This document shows positions 24,718 to 35,593 of a DNA stretch of 64,000 nt, one piece after another; the first letter of the stretch is position 1, and each line of letters starts with the position of its first letter. The stretch is from Sphingobacteriales bacterium (lineage in GTDB: Bacteria > Bacteroidota > Bacteroidia > Chitinophagales > Chitinophagaceae), in assembly GCA_016200915.1 (NCBI GenBank), contig JACQDV010000032.1:25084-89083 (forward strand). The letters are read 5' to 3'. Both the position numbers and the translations under genes were made by a program. The notes beneath the pieces are model-generated. The model was not told the origin of the DNA and did not search any database. It worked only from the letters and a program-made list of their open reading frames with translations.

Positions 24718-24998
24718 AGTTGTTGTTGTATTTAATATATATTTTTAACTAATGTTTTATAAGTGTCCAGTATTTAAAAAATTTCCAGATAAAATTACAA
24801 GAAAATTAAATTTTAAAGACATTGGATAGCTATTTTTTAGATAAACACATCCAAAAGTAACGATTTATACAACTAACAACGCTTAGTTTTAAATATGATT
24901 TTTTTTGTAATGTGAATTGTTGATTCTATTGTGTATAAACCAGTCTGCTACCTACTTTAATAGTTGCAAGAAATGAACAGGCAGGGATATTAAGGATT
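24718..24998. other. A/T-rich gap upstream of glnII
   Basis: 281 bases, very A/T-rich, no open frame or strong hairpin. It must hold the glnII promoter (minus strand); I could not place a convincing -33/-7 pair. Confidence 0.4.
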
Positions 24999-26246
24999 TT
25001 ATGGTCTTTTTATAAAAATGTTTGGTAAGGATGCCAGCATTGGAGCAATAGTCAATGGTAATAAGATGCTGCGATACCTTACAATGGCCCCGATATTTGG
25101 GATAATATATCCAATAATCATGAAAAGACTAAGAGAGAAAAAGAAAGCAAACAAAACAGATGGCTTGTCAAATACTCTTTTGCCTTTATACAAAAACATA
25201 ATAATTAGGATAATAAACGCTATGACTTCGATTGCAGCCAGCAGGTATTGAACATTTTTAACCTCTGTGGGGTAAGGTCGTAATAAAGAGTGATTTAGTG
25301 CTTCGGGCAGATTATTTACAAAACTTTTAAAACCGGGTTTAAGCCTGGTAGTTTCTATATATGAATTGCCTTTTAGTTTAATGAACTCCGCCTGCCTGAT
25401 TGAAAAGGAGAGGGGAAGATTAATTTTGGGGTCAAAAAACCTGGTAATAAAAAATAACGTTCCAAAAAAACTATAAACTACAACAAAGCTGAGCCATGGT
25501 CTTTGTTTGAACTTTTTAATCATTAGCCATGCCAGTAAAGGTGGTATCAAAGCAACTGAAACATAATTCCGCATTGGTAAAATAAAAATGAGACATGCAA
25601 TGATATATGCACTTCTTTTAAAACCAGTTCCTTTTTCAGCATTCATCTGCTGCATATTGTACATAATGAAAGCGATTGCCATAAAAATCAATCCATCCTT
25701 ATGTATTCCGGAGCACCAGTATAAAAATGAAGGGATTAAAAAACATCCCGCTAACAAATAGAAATTTTTACCGGGGAATATTGTAACATAAAGCCTGTAT
25801 AAAGCTACTGGCCCAAAAAAAGTAAGGAACGAATAGAAGATTGCATTTATATAATAATTTCGCAGGGAAAAAATATTAAATACAGATACCAGCTTCACCA
25901 TGATGTTACTTTTCAGATCGCTCCAGTAGGAGTGGGTGCCCGAGAAAAGGCGTTCATATCCTCTGTTATATGGATTATGAAAAATATTGGTAAGATATTG
26001 AACAGGATCATGAAAAAGCAGGTCAGTTTCATCCAAACTTTCATAATAAAACCGCCAGGTATCAGCATAAATTTTATGATCCGGAATCCTGGAATAGATA
26101 AATCCATAGATCACCCCGGCAAATACCTTCAGCAAAAACAGCAGGATCAATATCCTTGCAGGCAAGCCACTGTTTCTTATAAATTTAACTTTGGTAACTA
26201 ACCATGAAAAGAGAACGAGGTATATTATAAACAGAAGGTAAGACAA
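24999..26246 (-). CDS. Polytopic membrane protein, possible glycosyltransferase/polymerase type
   Basis: A 415-residue inner-membrane protein with about nine hydrophobic helices and a soluble loop after the second helix (YADTWRFYYESLDETDLLF). The loop followed by IMVKLVSVFNIFS and the later LIPSFLYWCSGIHKDGLIF pattern resembles EpsG/Wzy-like or dolichyl-phosphate-mannose-type surface-glycan proteins of Bacteroidota, but I cannot assign it. The frame opens with TTG (no ATG nearby). It is a single gene, divergent from purL. Confidence 0.65.
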   Translation of the reverse strand: MSYLLFIIYLVLFSWLVTKVKFIRNSGLPARILILLFLLKVFAGVIYGFIYSRIPDHKIYADTWRFYYESLDETDLLFHDPVQYLTNIFHNPYNRGYERLFSGTHSYWSDLKSNIMVKLVSVFNIFSLRNYYINAIFYSFLTFFGPVALYRLYVTIFPGKNFYLLAGCFLIPSFLYWCSGIHKDGLIFMAIAFIMYNMQQMNAEKGTGFKRSAYIIACLIFILPMRNYVSVALIPPLLAWLMIKKFKQRPWLSFVVVYSFFGTLFFITRFFDPKINLPLSFSIRQAEFIKLKGNSYIETTRLKPGFKSFVNNLPEALNHSLLRPYPTEVKNVQYLLAAIEVIAFIILIIMFLYKGKRVFDKPSVLFAFFFSLSLFMIIGYIIPNIGAIVRYRSILLPLTIAPMLASLPNIFIKRP

Positions 26247-26333
26247 TCGTGTCAGTAAGTTTTGTGTGGCAAAATAGTTAATAATTGAGAATAAAAAGGA
26301 GAATTAGTTCACATGCATTTAACAGGGTAGTTG

Positions 26334-26341
26334 TACTTTTG
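26334..26341 (+). promoter_or_regulatory. -7 box TACTTTTG upstream of purL
   Basis: Exact TAnnTTTG match 17 bases before the purL ATG. Confidence 0.5.
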
Positions 26342-26358
26342 CGCTTTCTTACACAATT

Positions 26359-28575
26359 ATGGAAATAACCGTTTCAACCGCCGAAAAACTCGGCCTTCGT
26401 CCGGAAGAATTTGAATTAATTAAGAGAATCCTTGGTCGTACACCCAATTTTACTGAACTCAGTGCTTACTCTGTTATGTGGAGTGAGCACTGCAGTTATA
26501 AAAATTCTATCAAGTGGTTAAAAACATTGCCAAGAGATGGGTCAAAACTTTTGGTAAAAGCCGGAGAAGAAAATGCCGGGCTGGTAGATATTGGTGATGG
26601 ATATGCAGTAGTATTCAAAATTGAAAGTCATAACCACCCATCTGCTATTGAACCTTTCCAGGGTGCGGCAACGGGTGTAGGTGGTATTCACCGGGATATC
26701 TTTACCATGGGTGCAAGACCAATCGCTTCACTCAACTCACTTCGCTTTGGAAATTTAAAAGAAGATAAAACACAACATTTATTAAGCGGTGTGGTCCATG
26801 GCATTGGTCATTACGGCAACTGCTTTGGTGTGCCAACTGTGGGTGGTGAAATTTATTTTGAAGATTGTTATCATACCAATCCATTGGTAAATGCGATGAG
26901 TGTGGGTGTTGTAAAAATTGGTGAAACAATCAGTGCAACAGCCGCAGGTATTGGTAACCCTGTTTTTATTGTAGGCAGTGCAACAGGTAAAGATGGAATG
27001 GGCGGTGCAGCTTTTGCTTCCGCCGATATTACTGAGAATAGTATGGAAGATTTACCTGCTGTTCAAGTAGGCGACCCATTCCAGGAAAAGAAATTATTGG
27101 AAGCTTGTCTCGAAGTTATTCCAACAGGTGCATTAATAGGTATGCAGGATATGGGTGCTGCAGGAATTATTTGCTCCTGTTCTGAAACAAGTGCAAAAGG
27201 TGGTGTAGGAATGCGTATTGATTTGGAAAAAGTTCCTACCCGTCAAAAAAACATGAAAGCATGGGAGTTGTTACTGAGTGAAAGCCAGGAACGCATGCTG
27301 ATGATTGTACATAAAGGAAGAGAAGCAGAAGTGCTGAGCATATTTGAAAAATGGGATTTGCCCTGTTCACAAATTGGAGAAGTAACCGATGATGGAATGC
27401 TTCGTTATTATATGAATGGAGAACTGGAAGCGGAGATACCAGCAGAGAGTTTGGTATTGGGCGGCGGTGCACCTGTTTATCACCGTGATTATACAGAGCC
27501 AAAGTATTTTTCAAAAATAAAATCTTTCAACCCTAACAGCATTCCTGTGCCGGATGATTTGAAAGAAGTGGCGGAGAAAATTATTGCTTTACCAAACATC
27601 GCTAACAAACGCTGGATATATAATCAGTATGACAGCATGGTGGGCACGGGTAATACTTCCACCAACGCACCAAGTGATGCAACAATTGTGTTGGCGAAGG
27701 AAGCCAATAAAGGCCTGGCCGTAACAACCGATTGTAACAGTCGTTATGTATTTGCTAATCCACTACAGGGTGGAATGATGGCCGTTGCTGAAGCAGCAAG
27801 AAATATTGTGTGCAGTGGCGGTACACCGTTAGGTGTTACCAATTGTCTCAACTTCGGTAATCCTTACGATCCTGAAGTTTATTACCAGTTTGTACATGCA
27901 CTGAAAGGAATGGGGGAAGCCTGTAAGAAATTTGATACACCCGTAACAGGTGGTAACGTAAGTTTTTATAATCAGTCACCTGATGGGCCAGTTTATCCTA
28001 CGCCAACTATTGGTATGGTAGGTTTGCTGGAGAACATCAACAATAAGATGACGCTTGATTTGAAAGAAGAAGGTGATATTATCTTTTTGATTGGTAAAAG
28101 CAGTGCTGATATTAATTCGTCTGAATATTTACATAAGATATGCGGCGTGGAATATTCACCTGCACCAAAGTTTGATTTGGATGAAGAGTATGCAATGCAG
28201 CAAAAAGTTGCAGAACTAATCAGGAGAAAAGTAGTTGCTTCTGCACATGATGTGAGTGAAGGTGGTTTGTTTGTAACGTTGATTGAGTCAGCTTTCAATA
28301 ACAAACTTGGTTTTGATGTGGTAGCCAATGATTATAAGCTGAGAAAAGATGCGATGTGGTTTGGCGAAGCACAAAGCAGGGTAGTGGTGAGTGTAAATCC
28401 GCTGAATTTAGAAGTGTTTAAAAAAGTAATGGGTAATCATCCGTATGAAGAGTTGGGATTTATAACCAATGGCGAAATTGAGGTGGATGGTATGTATTGG
28501 GGTAATATTGACGAGTGGCAGGAGAAATATGATACAGCAATTGAAACATACATGAATCATTACATGGCTGAATAA
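26359..28575 (+). CDS. purL: Phosphoribosylformylglycinamidine synthase subunit II
   Basis: PurL converts FGAR to FGAM in purine synthesis using ATP and ammonia delivered by PurQ with PurS. The 738-residue length is that of the small PurL type. Visible landmarks: YSVMWSEHCSYKNS, the AFKIESHNHPSAIEPFQGAATGVGG-like ATP/Mg region (here VVFKIESHNHPSAIEP), MGARPIASLNSLRFG, GKDGMGGAAFASADI, and the second-half SAHDVSEGGLFV. purQ and purS are not next to it. The next gene overlaps by one base. Confidence 0.95.
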   Translation: MEITVSTAEKLGLRPEEFELIKRILGRTPNFTELSAYSVMWSEHCSYKNSIKWLKTLPRDGSKLLVKAGEENAGLVDIGDGYAVVFKIESHNHPSAIEPFQGAATGVGGIHRDIFTMGARPIASLNSLRFGNLKEDKTQHLLSGVVHGIGHYGNCFGVPTVGGEIYFEDCYHTNPLVNAMSVGVVKIGETISATAAGIGNPVFIVGSATGKDGMGGAAFASADITENSMEDLPAVQVGDPFQEKKLLEACLEVIPTGALIGMQDMGAAGIICSCSETSAKGGVGMRIDLEKVPTRQKNMKAWELLLSESQERMLMIVHKGREAEVLSIFEKWDLPCSQIGEVTDDGMLRYYMNGELEAEIPAESLVLGGGAPVYHRDYTEPKYFSKIKSFNPNSIPVPDDLKEVAEKIIALPNIANKRWIYNQYDSMVGTGNTSTNAPSDATIVLAKEANKGLAVTTDCNSRYVFANPLQGGMMAVAEAARNIVCSGGTPLGVTNCLNFGNPYDPEVYYQFVHALKGMGEACKKFDTPVTGGNVSFYNQSPDGPVYPTPTIGMVGLLENINNKMTLDLKEEGDIIFLIGKSSADINSSEYLHKICGVEYSPAPKFDLDEEYAMQQKVAELIRRKVVASAHDVSEGGLFVTLIESAFNNKLGFDVVANDYKLRKDAMWFGEAQSRVVVSVNPLNLEVFKKVMGNHPYEELGFITNGEIEVDGMYWGNIDEWQEKYDTAIETYMNHYMAE

Positions 28576-29603
28576 TGGTGAATCTCGAAAAAAAATTAGC
28601 AACACATCCCGAAATGAATATCGTTGATAAAAACGCAATGATCGTGGTTACCGGTGCTGCCGGTTTTATTGGTAGTTGCATGGTTGGTTACCTGAATGAA
28701 CATGGATATGAGAACTTGATATTGGTAGATGAGTTTGACTGGGAAGAAAAAGAATTAAACCTGTTGCATAAAAATTTTACCGCCCGTATTGAAAGAGAAA
28801 ACTTTTTTGAATGGGTGACGAAAGAAAATTCTTCCATCAAATTTGTTTTTCACTTAGGCGCAAGAACAGATACTACTGAGTTTGATTACAGCATCCATCA
28901 AAAGCTGAATGTTGAATACACTCAGCAAATGTGGAAATACTGTACCGAAAAAAATATTCCACTGGTATATGCTTCTTCAGCTGCTACTTATGGTAATGGT
29001 GAGTTGGGTTATGATGATAACCATGAAGTGATAGATAAATTACAACCGCTGAATCCTTATGGTGTTTCCAAAAATGAAGTGGATAAATGGATTCTTCAGC
29101 AAAAAACACAACCAACTTTCTGGGCCGGTTTAAAATTCTTCAACGTATACGGTACTAATGAATACCATAAGGGAAGAATGGCAAGTGTAATATTTCATTC
29201 TTTCAATCAAATTCAAAAAACGGGTCAGGTAAAACTCTTTAAATCGCATAAGCCTGAATATAAAGATGGAGAGCAGCTCAGGGATTTCGTGTATGTAAAA
29301 GATGTGGTGAAAGTTTGTTACTGGTTAATGCAGCATCATACTCCTTCTGGTATTTATAATTTAGGAACGGGTAAAGCAAGAACATTTAAAGACCTGGTTA
29401 ATGCTACTTTCGGCGGACTGGATTTGGAACCGAATATTGAATACATCGATACACCTGTTGATATTCGTGATAAATATCAATACTTCACAGAAGCAAATAT
29501 GGGCAAACTGAAAAGTGTTGGTTATTCCGATGAATTTTATTCATTGGAGAAAGGGGTGGATGATTATGTGAGGAATTACCTCAAAGCAAAAAAATATTAC
29601 TAA
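28575..29603 (+). CDS. hldD: ADP-glycero-manno-heptose 6-epimerase-like protein
   Basis: A 342-residue NAD(P)-dependent sugar-nucleotide epimerase of the extended SDR family. The Rossmann motif TGAAGFIGS is at residues 26-34, the HLGARTDTTE segment is typical of HldD (RfaD), and YGVSKNEVD provides the Tyr-x3-Lys pair. It would interconvert ADP-heptose epimers for lipopolysaccharide core. The first ATG overlaps the purL stop; an internal ATG at 28638 (MIVVTGAAGF) gives the more usual N-terminus, so the true start is uncertain. A terminator follows. Confidence 0.87.
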   Translation: MVNLEKKLATHPEMNIVDKNAMIVVTGAAGFIGSCMVGYLNEHGYENLILVDEFDWEEKELNLLHKNFTARIERENFFEWVTKENSSIKFVFHLGARTDTTEFDYSIHQKLNVEYTQQMWKYCTEKNIPLVYASSAATYGNGELGYDDNHEVIDKLQPLNPYGVSKNEVDKWILQQKTQPTFWAGLKFFNVYGTNEYHKGRMASVIFHSFNQIQKTGQVKLFKSHKPEYKDGEQLRDFVYVKDVVKVCYWLMQHHTPSGIYNLGTGKARTFKDLVNATFGGLDLEPNIEYIDTPVDIRDKYQYFTEANMGKLKSVGYSDEFYSLEKGVDDYVRNYLKAKKYY

Positions 29604-29628
29604 CTTCACTCTCTTGAAACACAAGCTT

Positions 29629-29662
29629 GCCATCCCAACACCAGGGATGGCTTTGTTATAAA
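29629..29662 (+). terminator. Terminator after the hldD gene
   Basis: GCCATCCC-AACACCA-GGGATGGC hairpin followed by TTTGTTAT. It also rules out a proC start upstream of it. Confidence 0.6.
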
Positions 29663-30466
29663 ATGAAATTTATGAACAAGAAAATAGCCATCATTGGTGG
29701 TGGTAACCTAGGAACTTCGATTGCACAGGGTTTAGTAAACAGCGGTTTTACTAAAGCGCAGCATATCATCATTACTAAAAGAAATATTGCTATTTTAAAA
29801 CCATTGGAACAACAGGGTGTGCTGGTGAGCAGTGATAATAAAGAAGCAGTTCGGTTTGCTGATTTTATTATCCTGGCAGTAAAACCTTACCAGATTGAAG
29901 ATGTGTTAGCCGGCATTAAAGCAGAACTAAAAGAAAAGAAACATGTGCTTTGTTCTGTGGTGACAGGCGTTACTATTGAACAAATGCAAAAGATTGTGGT
30001 AAAGAAAGTGCCGATGGTGAGAGCCATGCCTAATACAGCCATTGCCATACAGGAAAGCATGACCTGTATTTGCACCAGGAGTGTGGATGGTGAACAATTA
30101 AAATATGTCGAAGATTTATTTAACCAGTTAGGTCGTGTAGCCATGATTGATGAAAAGCTGATGGATGCAGCAACGGTACTGGGTGCTTGTGGTACTGCTT
30201 ATGCCATGCGTTATATCCGGGCCAATATACAGGGCGGTATTGAAATAGGATTTGATGCAGCTACTGCTTCATTAATTGCGGCCCAAACTGTAAAAGGGGC
30301 AGCTGATCTTTTATTGAAAAAAGGTTCACATCCAGAACAGGAGATTGATAAAGTAACTACACCCAGAGGATGCACCATTGCCGGATTGAATGAAATGGAG
30401 CACCAGGGTTTCAGTTCGTCTCTGATAAAAGGGATTATTACAAGTTACGAGAAGATAGGAGAATAA
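29663..30466 (+). CDS. proC: Pyrroline-5-carboxylate reductase
   Basis: A 267-residue NAD(P)H enzyme making proline from pyrroline-5-carboxylate. Landmarks: the Rossmann start IAIIGGGNLGTSIAQGL, FIILAVKPYQIEDVL, VRAMPNTAIAIQESMT, LGACGTAYAMRYI and the C-terminal DKVTTPRGCTIAGLNEME. The ATG at 29663 (or 29672, MNKKIAIIGG) is the plausible start; reading further upstream would run through the hairpin at 29629-29651. Confidence 0.93.
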   Translation: MKFMNKKIAIIGGGNLGTSIAQGLVNSGFTKAQHIIITKRNIAILKPLEQQGVLVSSDNKEAVRFADFIILAVKPYQIEDVLAGIKAELKEKKHVLCSVVTGVTIEQMQKIVVKKVPMVRAMPNTAIAIQESMTCICTRSVDGEQLKYVEDLFNQLGRVAMIDEKLMDAATVLGACGTAYAMRYIRANIQGGIEIGFDAATASLIAAQTVKGAADLLLKKGSHPEQEIDKVTTPRGCTIAGLNEMEHQGFSSSLIKGIITSYEKIGE

Positions 30467-30469
30467 AAA

Positions 30470-30533
30470 CATTAGGCTAAGAGTTAAAAGAGCAAAAGAG
30501 GTATCTCTTTTAACCTCCTTTTCTCTTTAATCT
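30470..30533. repeat. Long imperfect inverted repeat after proC
   Basis: TAAGAGTTAAAAGAGCAAAAG... and its imperfect complement ...CTTTTCTCTTTAATCTCTTA form a foldback of about 60 bases between the convergent proC and dienelactone hydrolase genes. It may help end transcription from both sides. Confidence 0.5.
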
Positions 30534-30536
30534 CTT

Positions 30537-30570
30537 AGCAAAAAAAAACGCCCCAATTACTGAGACGTTT
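30537..30570 (-). terminator. Terminator for the dienelactone hydrolase gene
   Basis: Minus strand: AACGTCTC-AGTAATT-GGGGCGTT (8 pairs with G-U wobbles) then a run of eight or more T. Confidence 0.7.
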
Positions 30571-30592
30571 TCAATTTTTAATGATTGACTAA

Positions 30593-31456
30593 TTATTTTA
30601 TCCTCGCCTTCAAAAACTCTGTCACATGTTTATATGCATCTTCTGTTGCTGCTTTGTCATGATTAGGATTGCTGGGATTAGCAAATGCATGTACAGCATC
30701 ATAACGATAAACAGTAATTCCTTTTCCCAACTTCTTCATGGTAGCCTCAAAATCATTTACTACCTGTGGCGTTATCCATTGTTCTTTATTGGCAAATAAG
30801 CCCAACACATCAGCTTTTAAAGATTTCAGTTTGTCTTCACTCTTTTCCGGCATACCATAATACATAATGCAGCCTGCTGCCTGGTTACCTAATAAAATGC
30901 TGGTCTGTAAACTCCAGCCGCCACCAAAGCACCATCCAATCGTAAATACTTTTGCATCTTTACCTACATAGGCCATTGCACCTTTAATAATATTTTCAAT
31001 TCGGGTGGCATTAGCTGCCTGCATATATTTGGCAGCATCTTCCTGTTTGGTTGCAACTTTTTTATCATATAGATCCAAAGCAATCACATTTACATCAAAA
31101 TCTTTATTCAGTTTTTCTGCTTCCTGTTTAATATAGTCATTCAGTCCCCACCATTCGTGAATAACAAAAATGTAATAATCAGTTTTTTTACTCGCTTTTA
31201 TTTCATAACCATAAGCATCCGTGCCATCAGCAGCTTTATAAGTTATATCAGTACCACCTTTTTCACTCACAAAAGTGAAGGGCAAAGGATTGGCATGACT
31301 CATCATAAATTGTTTATCGCTGGCAAAACGGGCAAACGCTTTTGTGGCGGGAACTGCACAACAGTTCATCGTTTCTTCTTTCTTGTGCTTAGTTTTTTGT
31401 GCAAATAAACCGGCGGCGGTTAATAAAACAATCACAACTAATAAAATCTTCTTCAT
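30593..31456 (-). CDS. Exported dienelactone hydrolase family protein
   Basis: A 287-residue alpha/beta hydrolase with a signal peptide (ILLVVIVLLTAAGLFAQ). The nucleophile motif GWCFGGGWSL carries Cys in the G-x-C-x-G elbow, and the family motifs VIHEWWGLNDYIKQEAE and the late DAVHAFANP (catalytic His) are clear. The family cleaves enol-lactones or carboxylesters; the periplasmic or surface location suggests scavenging or detoxification. Substrate unknown. Confidence 0.87.
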   Translation of the reverse strand: MKKILLVVIVLLTAAGLFAQKTKHKKEETMNCCAVPATKAFARFASDKQFMMSHANPLPFTFVSEKGGTDITYKAADGTDAYGYEIKASKKTDYYIFVIHEWWGLNDYIKQEAEKLNKDFDVNVIALDLYDKKVATKQEDAAKYMQAANATRIENIIKGAMAYVGKDAKVFTIGWCFGGGWSLQTSILLGNQAAGCIMYYGMPEKSEDKLKSLKADVLGLFANKEQWITPQVVNDFEATMKKLGKGITVYRYDAVHAFANPSNPNHDKAATEDAYKHVTEFLKARIK

Positions 31457-33505
<2,049 letters not shown>

Positions 33506-33584
33506 TTATTTATATTTACAGCCATTAACATAACATAAAGAGTAACTTAACGACCCTCCTGCCTCAGCAAACCGTTTTTAATAA

Positions 33585-34019
33585 GTGAAGCGTATATCAA
33601 ACGTTTTTGGAACCACCTTACTTGTCAAAGTATTCCCCACCGTTTTTGTTGGGGCTACACTTGTTTTTGTAGGTGTGGCAATTTATAATGTTCATTTCCT
33701 GGCGGCATTAATTCTTTCGCTGCCATTAATTGTTTTTTTATTCAGCAGCCCCGGTCGTTATCTTAAACTCAAAGAAGTTTTTTTAGATTATGAAACACAA
33801 ACGATTGCTGTAAGTATGGGACGGGCTAACTGGAAAGAATACAAGTTTGAACAATTAGAAGAAGTAATATTCGGTAAAATGGATACTATACTGGAGCTAT
33901 ATTTTGTCAATGGAGAACGGGTTAGTTTTTTAGCCGGTCGTTTGTGGGGAAAAGCAGCTGAGATTGAAAAAATAAAAACCGAACTGAACGACATAATAAA
34001 AAAATACAGCAAGAAATAA
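33585..34019 (+). CDS. Hypothetical membrane protein, 144 aa
   Basis: Two hydrophobic helices near the N-terminus (about 10-32 and 36-52) followed by a soluble domain with alternating strands (LDYETQTIAVSMGRANWKEY, ILELYFVNGERVSFLAG) that looks like a PH-like/DUF304-type domain, though I cannot assert it. The start is GTG at 33585; no ATG is available. It follows pyrG by 79 bases. Confidence 0.6.
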   Translation: MKRISNVFGTTLLVKVFPTVFVGATLVFVGVAIYNVHFLAALILSLPLIVFLFSSPGRYLKLKEVFLDYETQTIAVSMGRANWKEYKFEQLEEVIFGKMDTILELYFVNGERVSFLAGRLWGKAAEIEKIKTELNDIIKKYSKK

Positions 34020-34074
34020 AATTATCTCCTGCTGTATGGTGGTTGTTCTTTATGGCTGTTTACTATGTTTAACC

Positions 34075-34102
34075 GCTGACGGGGTTTTCAACCGCCGTCA
34101 GG
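34075..34102. terminator. Hairpin between two convergent genes
   Basis: TGACGGGGTT-TTC-AACCGCCGTCA forms a strong stem with one bulge. No T-run follows on either strand, so its terminator role is uncertain; it lies 5 bases beyond the DUF4407 gene end. Confidence 0.45.
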
Positions 34103-34106
34103 GCTC

Positions 34107-35303
34107 TTAATTCTCCTGTTTGGTAATTACATTCTTTTTCACTTTTGTCCAGTAACCATCTAATGAACCATCTTTTTCTTCCTGCCACTGCTTAACCAGT
34201 TTACCAATTTTTTCTTTTCTTTCTTCTTTGGTATGTTCAAAAAATTCATGCAATGTTTCTGTATCTGCCTGTTTGGCTAATTTGTTATACAACAGTTTTA
34301 CTTCTTTTTCACTGGCAGTATTTTCTTCGGCAATTTGTTTTTCCATTTCTTCCCGCAGTCTTACTTTTTCATCATATGTACCGGTTGGCAGCATAAATTT
34401 GGCAATCACCGGCATCAGCTCTATCAGCATTAAAATCACAATAATTAAATAGTACCTGAACTGTAAGGCCGCATTTGCTTTAATTAAATTATTCAGTGCT
34501 TCCGCTCTTGTTAAAAATCCATCATTTAGAAATTTAGTAAACACCACTTCTTCTTTTTTTATATTACTCTCCATTTCATTCAGCTCTTTATTAATATCAT
34601 CCAGCTTCTGACCATCATTGGTGAGCAAAGTTTTGTATTCACCATCTAACTTTTCATATTCATTTCGTTTAGCAATAGCAATATCTTTTATACCTACTTT
34701 ACCGCTTCCTCCCGAACCATCTGTCTCTTTAATAAAATTTTCTCTTGAATTGGATACCTCTGCATATTTCCTGTCCAGCTCTTTTTGAATGGTTTCTTTT
34801 TGATTGAGTAATTCAGTCTTTCTGTCTTTGTACAAAGCATCCAGTTCCTGCCGTTTTACCTGTTTTCTTTTTTCATTGTCTAACGATGTTTGCAATTTTA
34901 TTTCCTTGTCAAACATATACAGTACGACAGGTTGGGCCATAAAGGTTCCAATGGTTAATGCCAGCAAACCACGAAAGAGGAGCGGAGTAATTTTATTTTT
35001 ATTGAATTTGTTAATGCCTTTAATCAAAGCCCGGTCAATGGTGAGTATTACAAAACCCATAAACAATCCGCAGGCGATGGTGAGAAAAGGGTTGTCGGTC
35101 ATAGTGCTGAAAAAATAAGTCCAGGCTAAGGTGGCAAACAGCCAGGTAGCCAGCACACTCATACCAACAATTTTGTAGCGGTTGCGGTCCACAGCACAAT
35201 CGGCAATAATTTCTTTTTCAGCAGTAGCCAGCCACCATAAAAATTCATCCATCTGTGTGGGTACATAGTTTTCCCTTTGGGAAAAAGCAATAGTTTTTTC
35301 CAT
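34107..35303 (-). CDS. DUF4407 family membrane protein
   Basis: A 398-residue protein with three N-terminal hydrophobic segments (about 48-68, 74-96, 108-128), a long central coiled coil rich in Lys/Glu (about 130-270, KRKQVKRQELDALYKDRK...), a fourth membrane helix (FRYYLIIVILMLIELMPVI, about 278-300) and a second charged helix region. The FVILTIDRALIKGINK segment and layout match DUF4407. Function unknown; the coiled coil would lie in the periplasm or cytoplasm between membrane helices. Confidence 0.82.
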   Translation of the reverse strand: MEKTIAFSQRENYVPTQMDEFLWWLATAEKEIIADCAVDRNRYKIVGMSVLATWLFATLAWTYFFSTMTDNPFLTIACGLFMGFVILTIDRALIKGINKFNKNKITPLLFRGLLALTIGTFMAQPVVLYMFDKEIKLQTSLDNEKRKQVKRQELDALYKDRKTELLNQKETIQKELDRKYAEVSNSRENFIKETDGSGGSGKVGIKDIAIAKRNEYEKLDGEYKTLLTNDGQKLDDINKELNEMESNIKKEEVVFTKFLNDGFLTRAEALNNLIKANAALQFRYYLIIVILMLIELMPVIAKFMLPTGTYDEKVRLREEMEKQIAEENTASEKEVKLLYNKLAKQADTETLHEFFEHTKEERKEKIGKLVKQWQEEKDGSLDGYWTKVKKNVITKQEN

Positions 35304-35568
35304 TCTAAATTTGGTTAAAGAGTAAAAAATAGAAGGTAAAGTTGGAGTTGATGTAAGGTTAAGACCGGAACATTACATCAAAAGTAAGAAACGGGTATCA
35401 GTCCCGGATATTTTACACGTAAATCTTAAAAAAAAGGTAAAGCTTTTGTTTCAGGCCAAACCAATATCAATTGGCCTGTTTCGGTTACCTCACCGGCTTA
35501 TTTGTTTATCCGTAGCACAGCCCCGGAAACCCGCCGTTAATTGCTTCTTCCCGTATGCCTCAAATCAT

Positions 35569-35576
35569 TACCTTTG
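35569..35576 (+). promoter_or_regulatory. -7 box TACCTTTG upstream of yidC
   Basis: Exact TAnnTTTG match ending 17 bases before the ATG at 35594. It lies inside the frame that would be read from an earlier ATG (35555), which argues for the later start. Confidence 0.5.
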
Positions 35577-35593
35577 CGGCTCAAATTTTAAAT

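Noticed and set aside
24718..24998. A riboswitch or tRNA upstream of glnII
   Set aside because: The stretch is almost only A/T with no conserved stems or cloverleaf. No tRNA-like T-arm (GTTCRANNC) was seen in this or the other large gaps.
35555..35593. The earlier ATG as the yidC start
   Set aside because: The added 13 residues contain the TACCTTTG promoter box in the DNA, and homologues start with the membrane helix.
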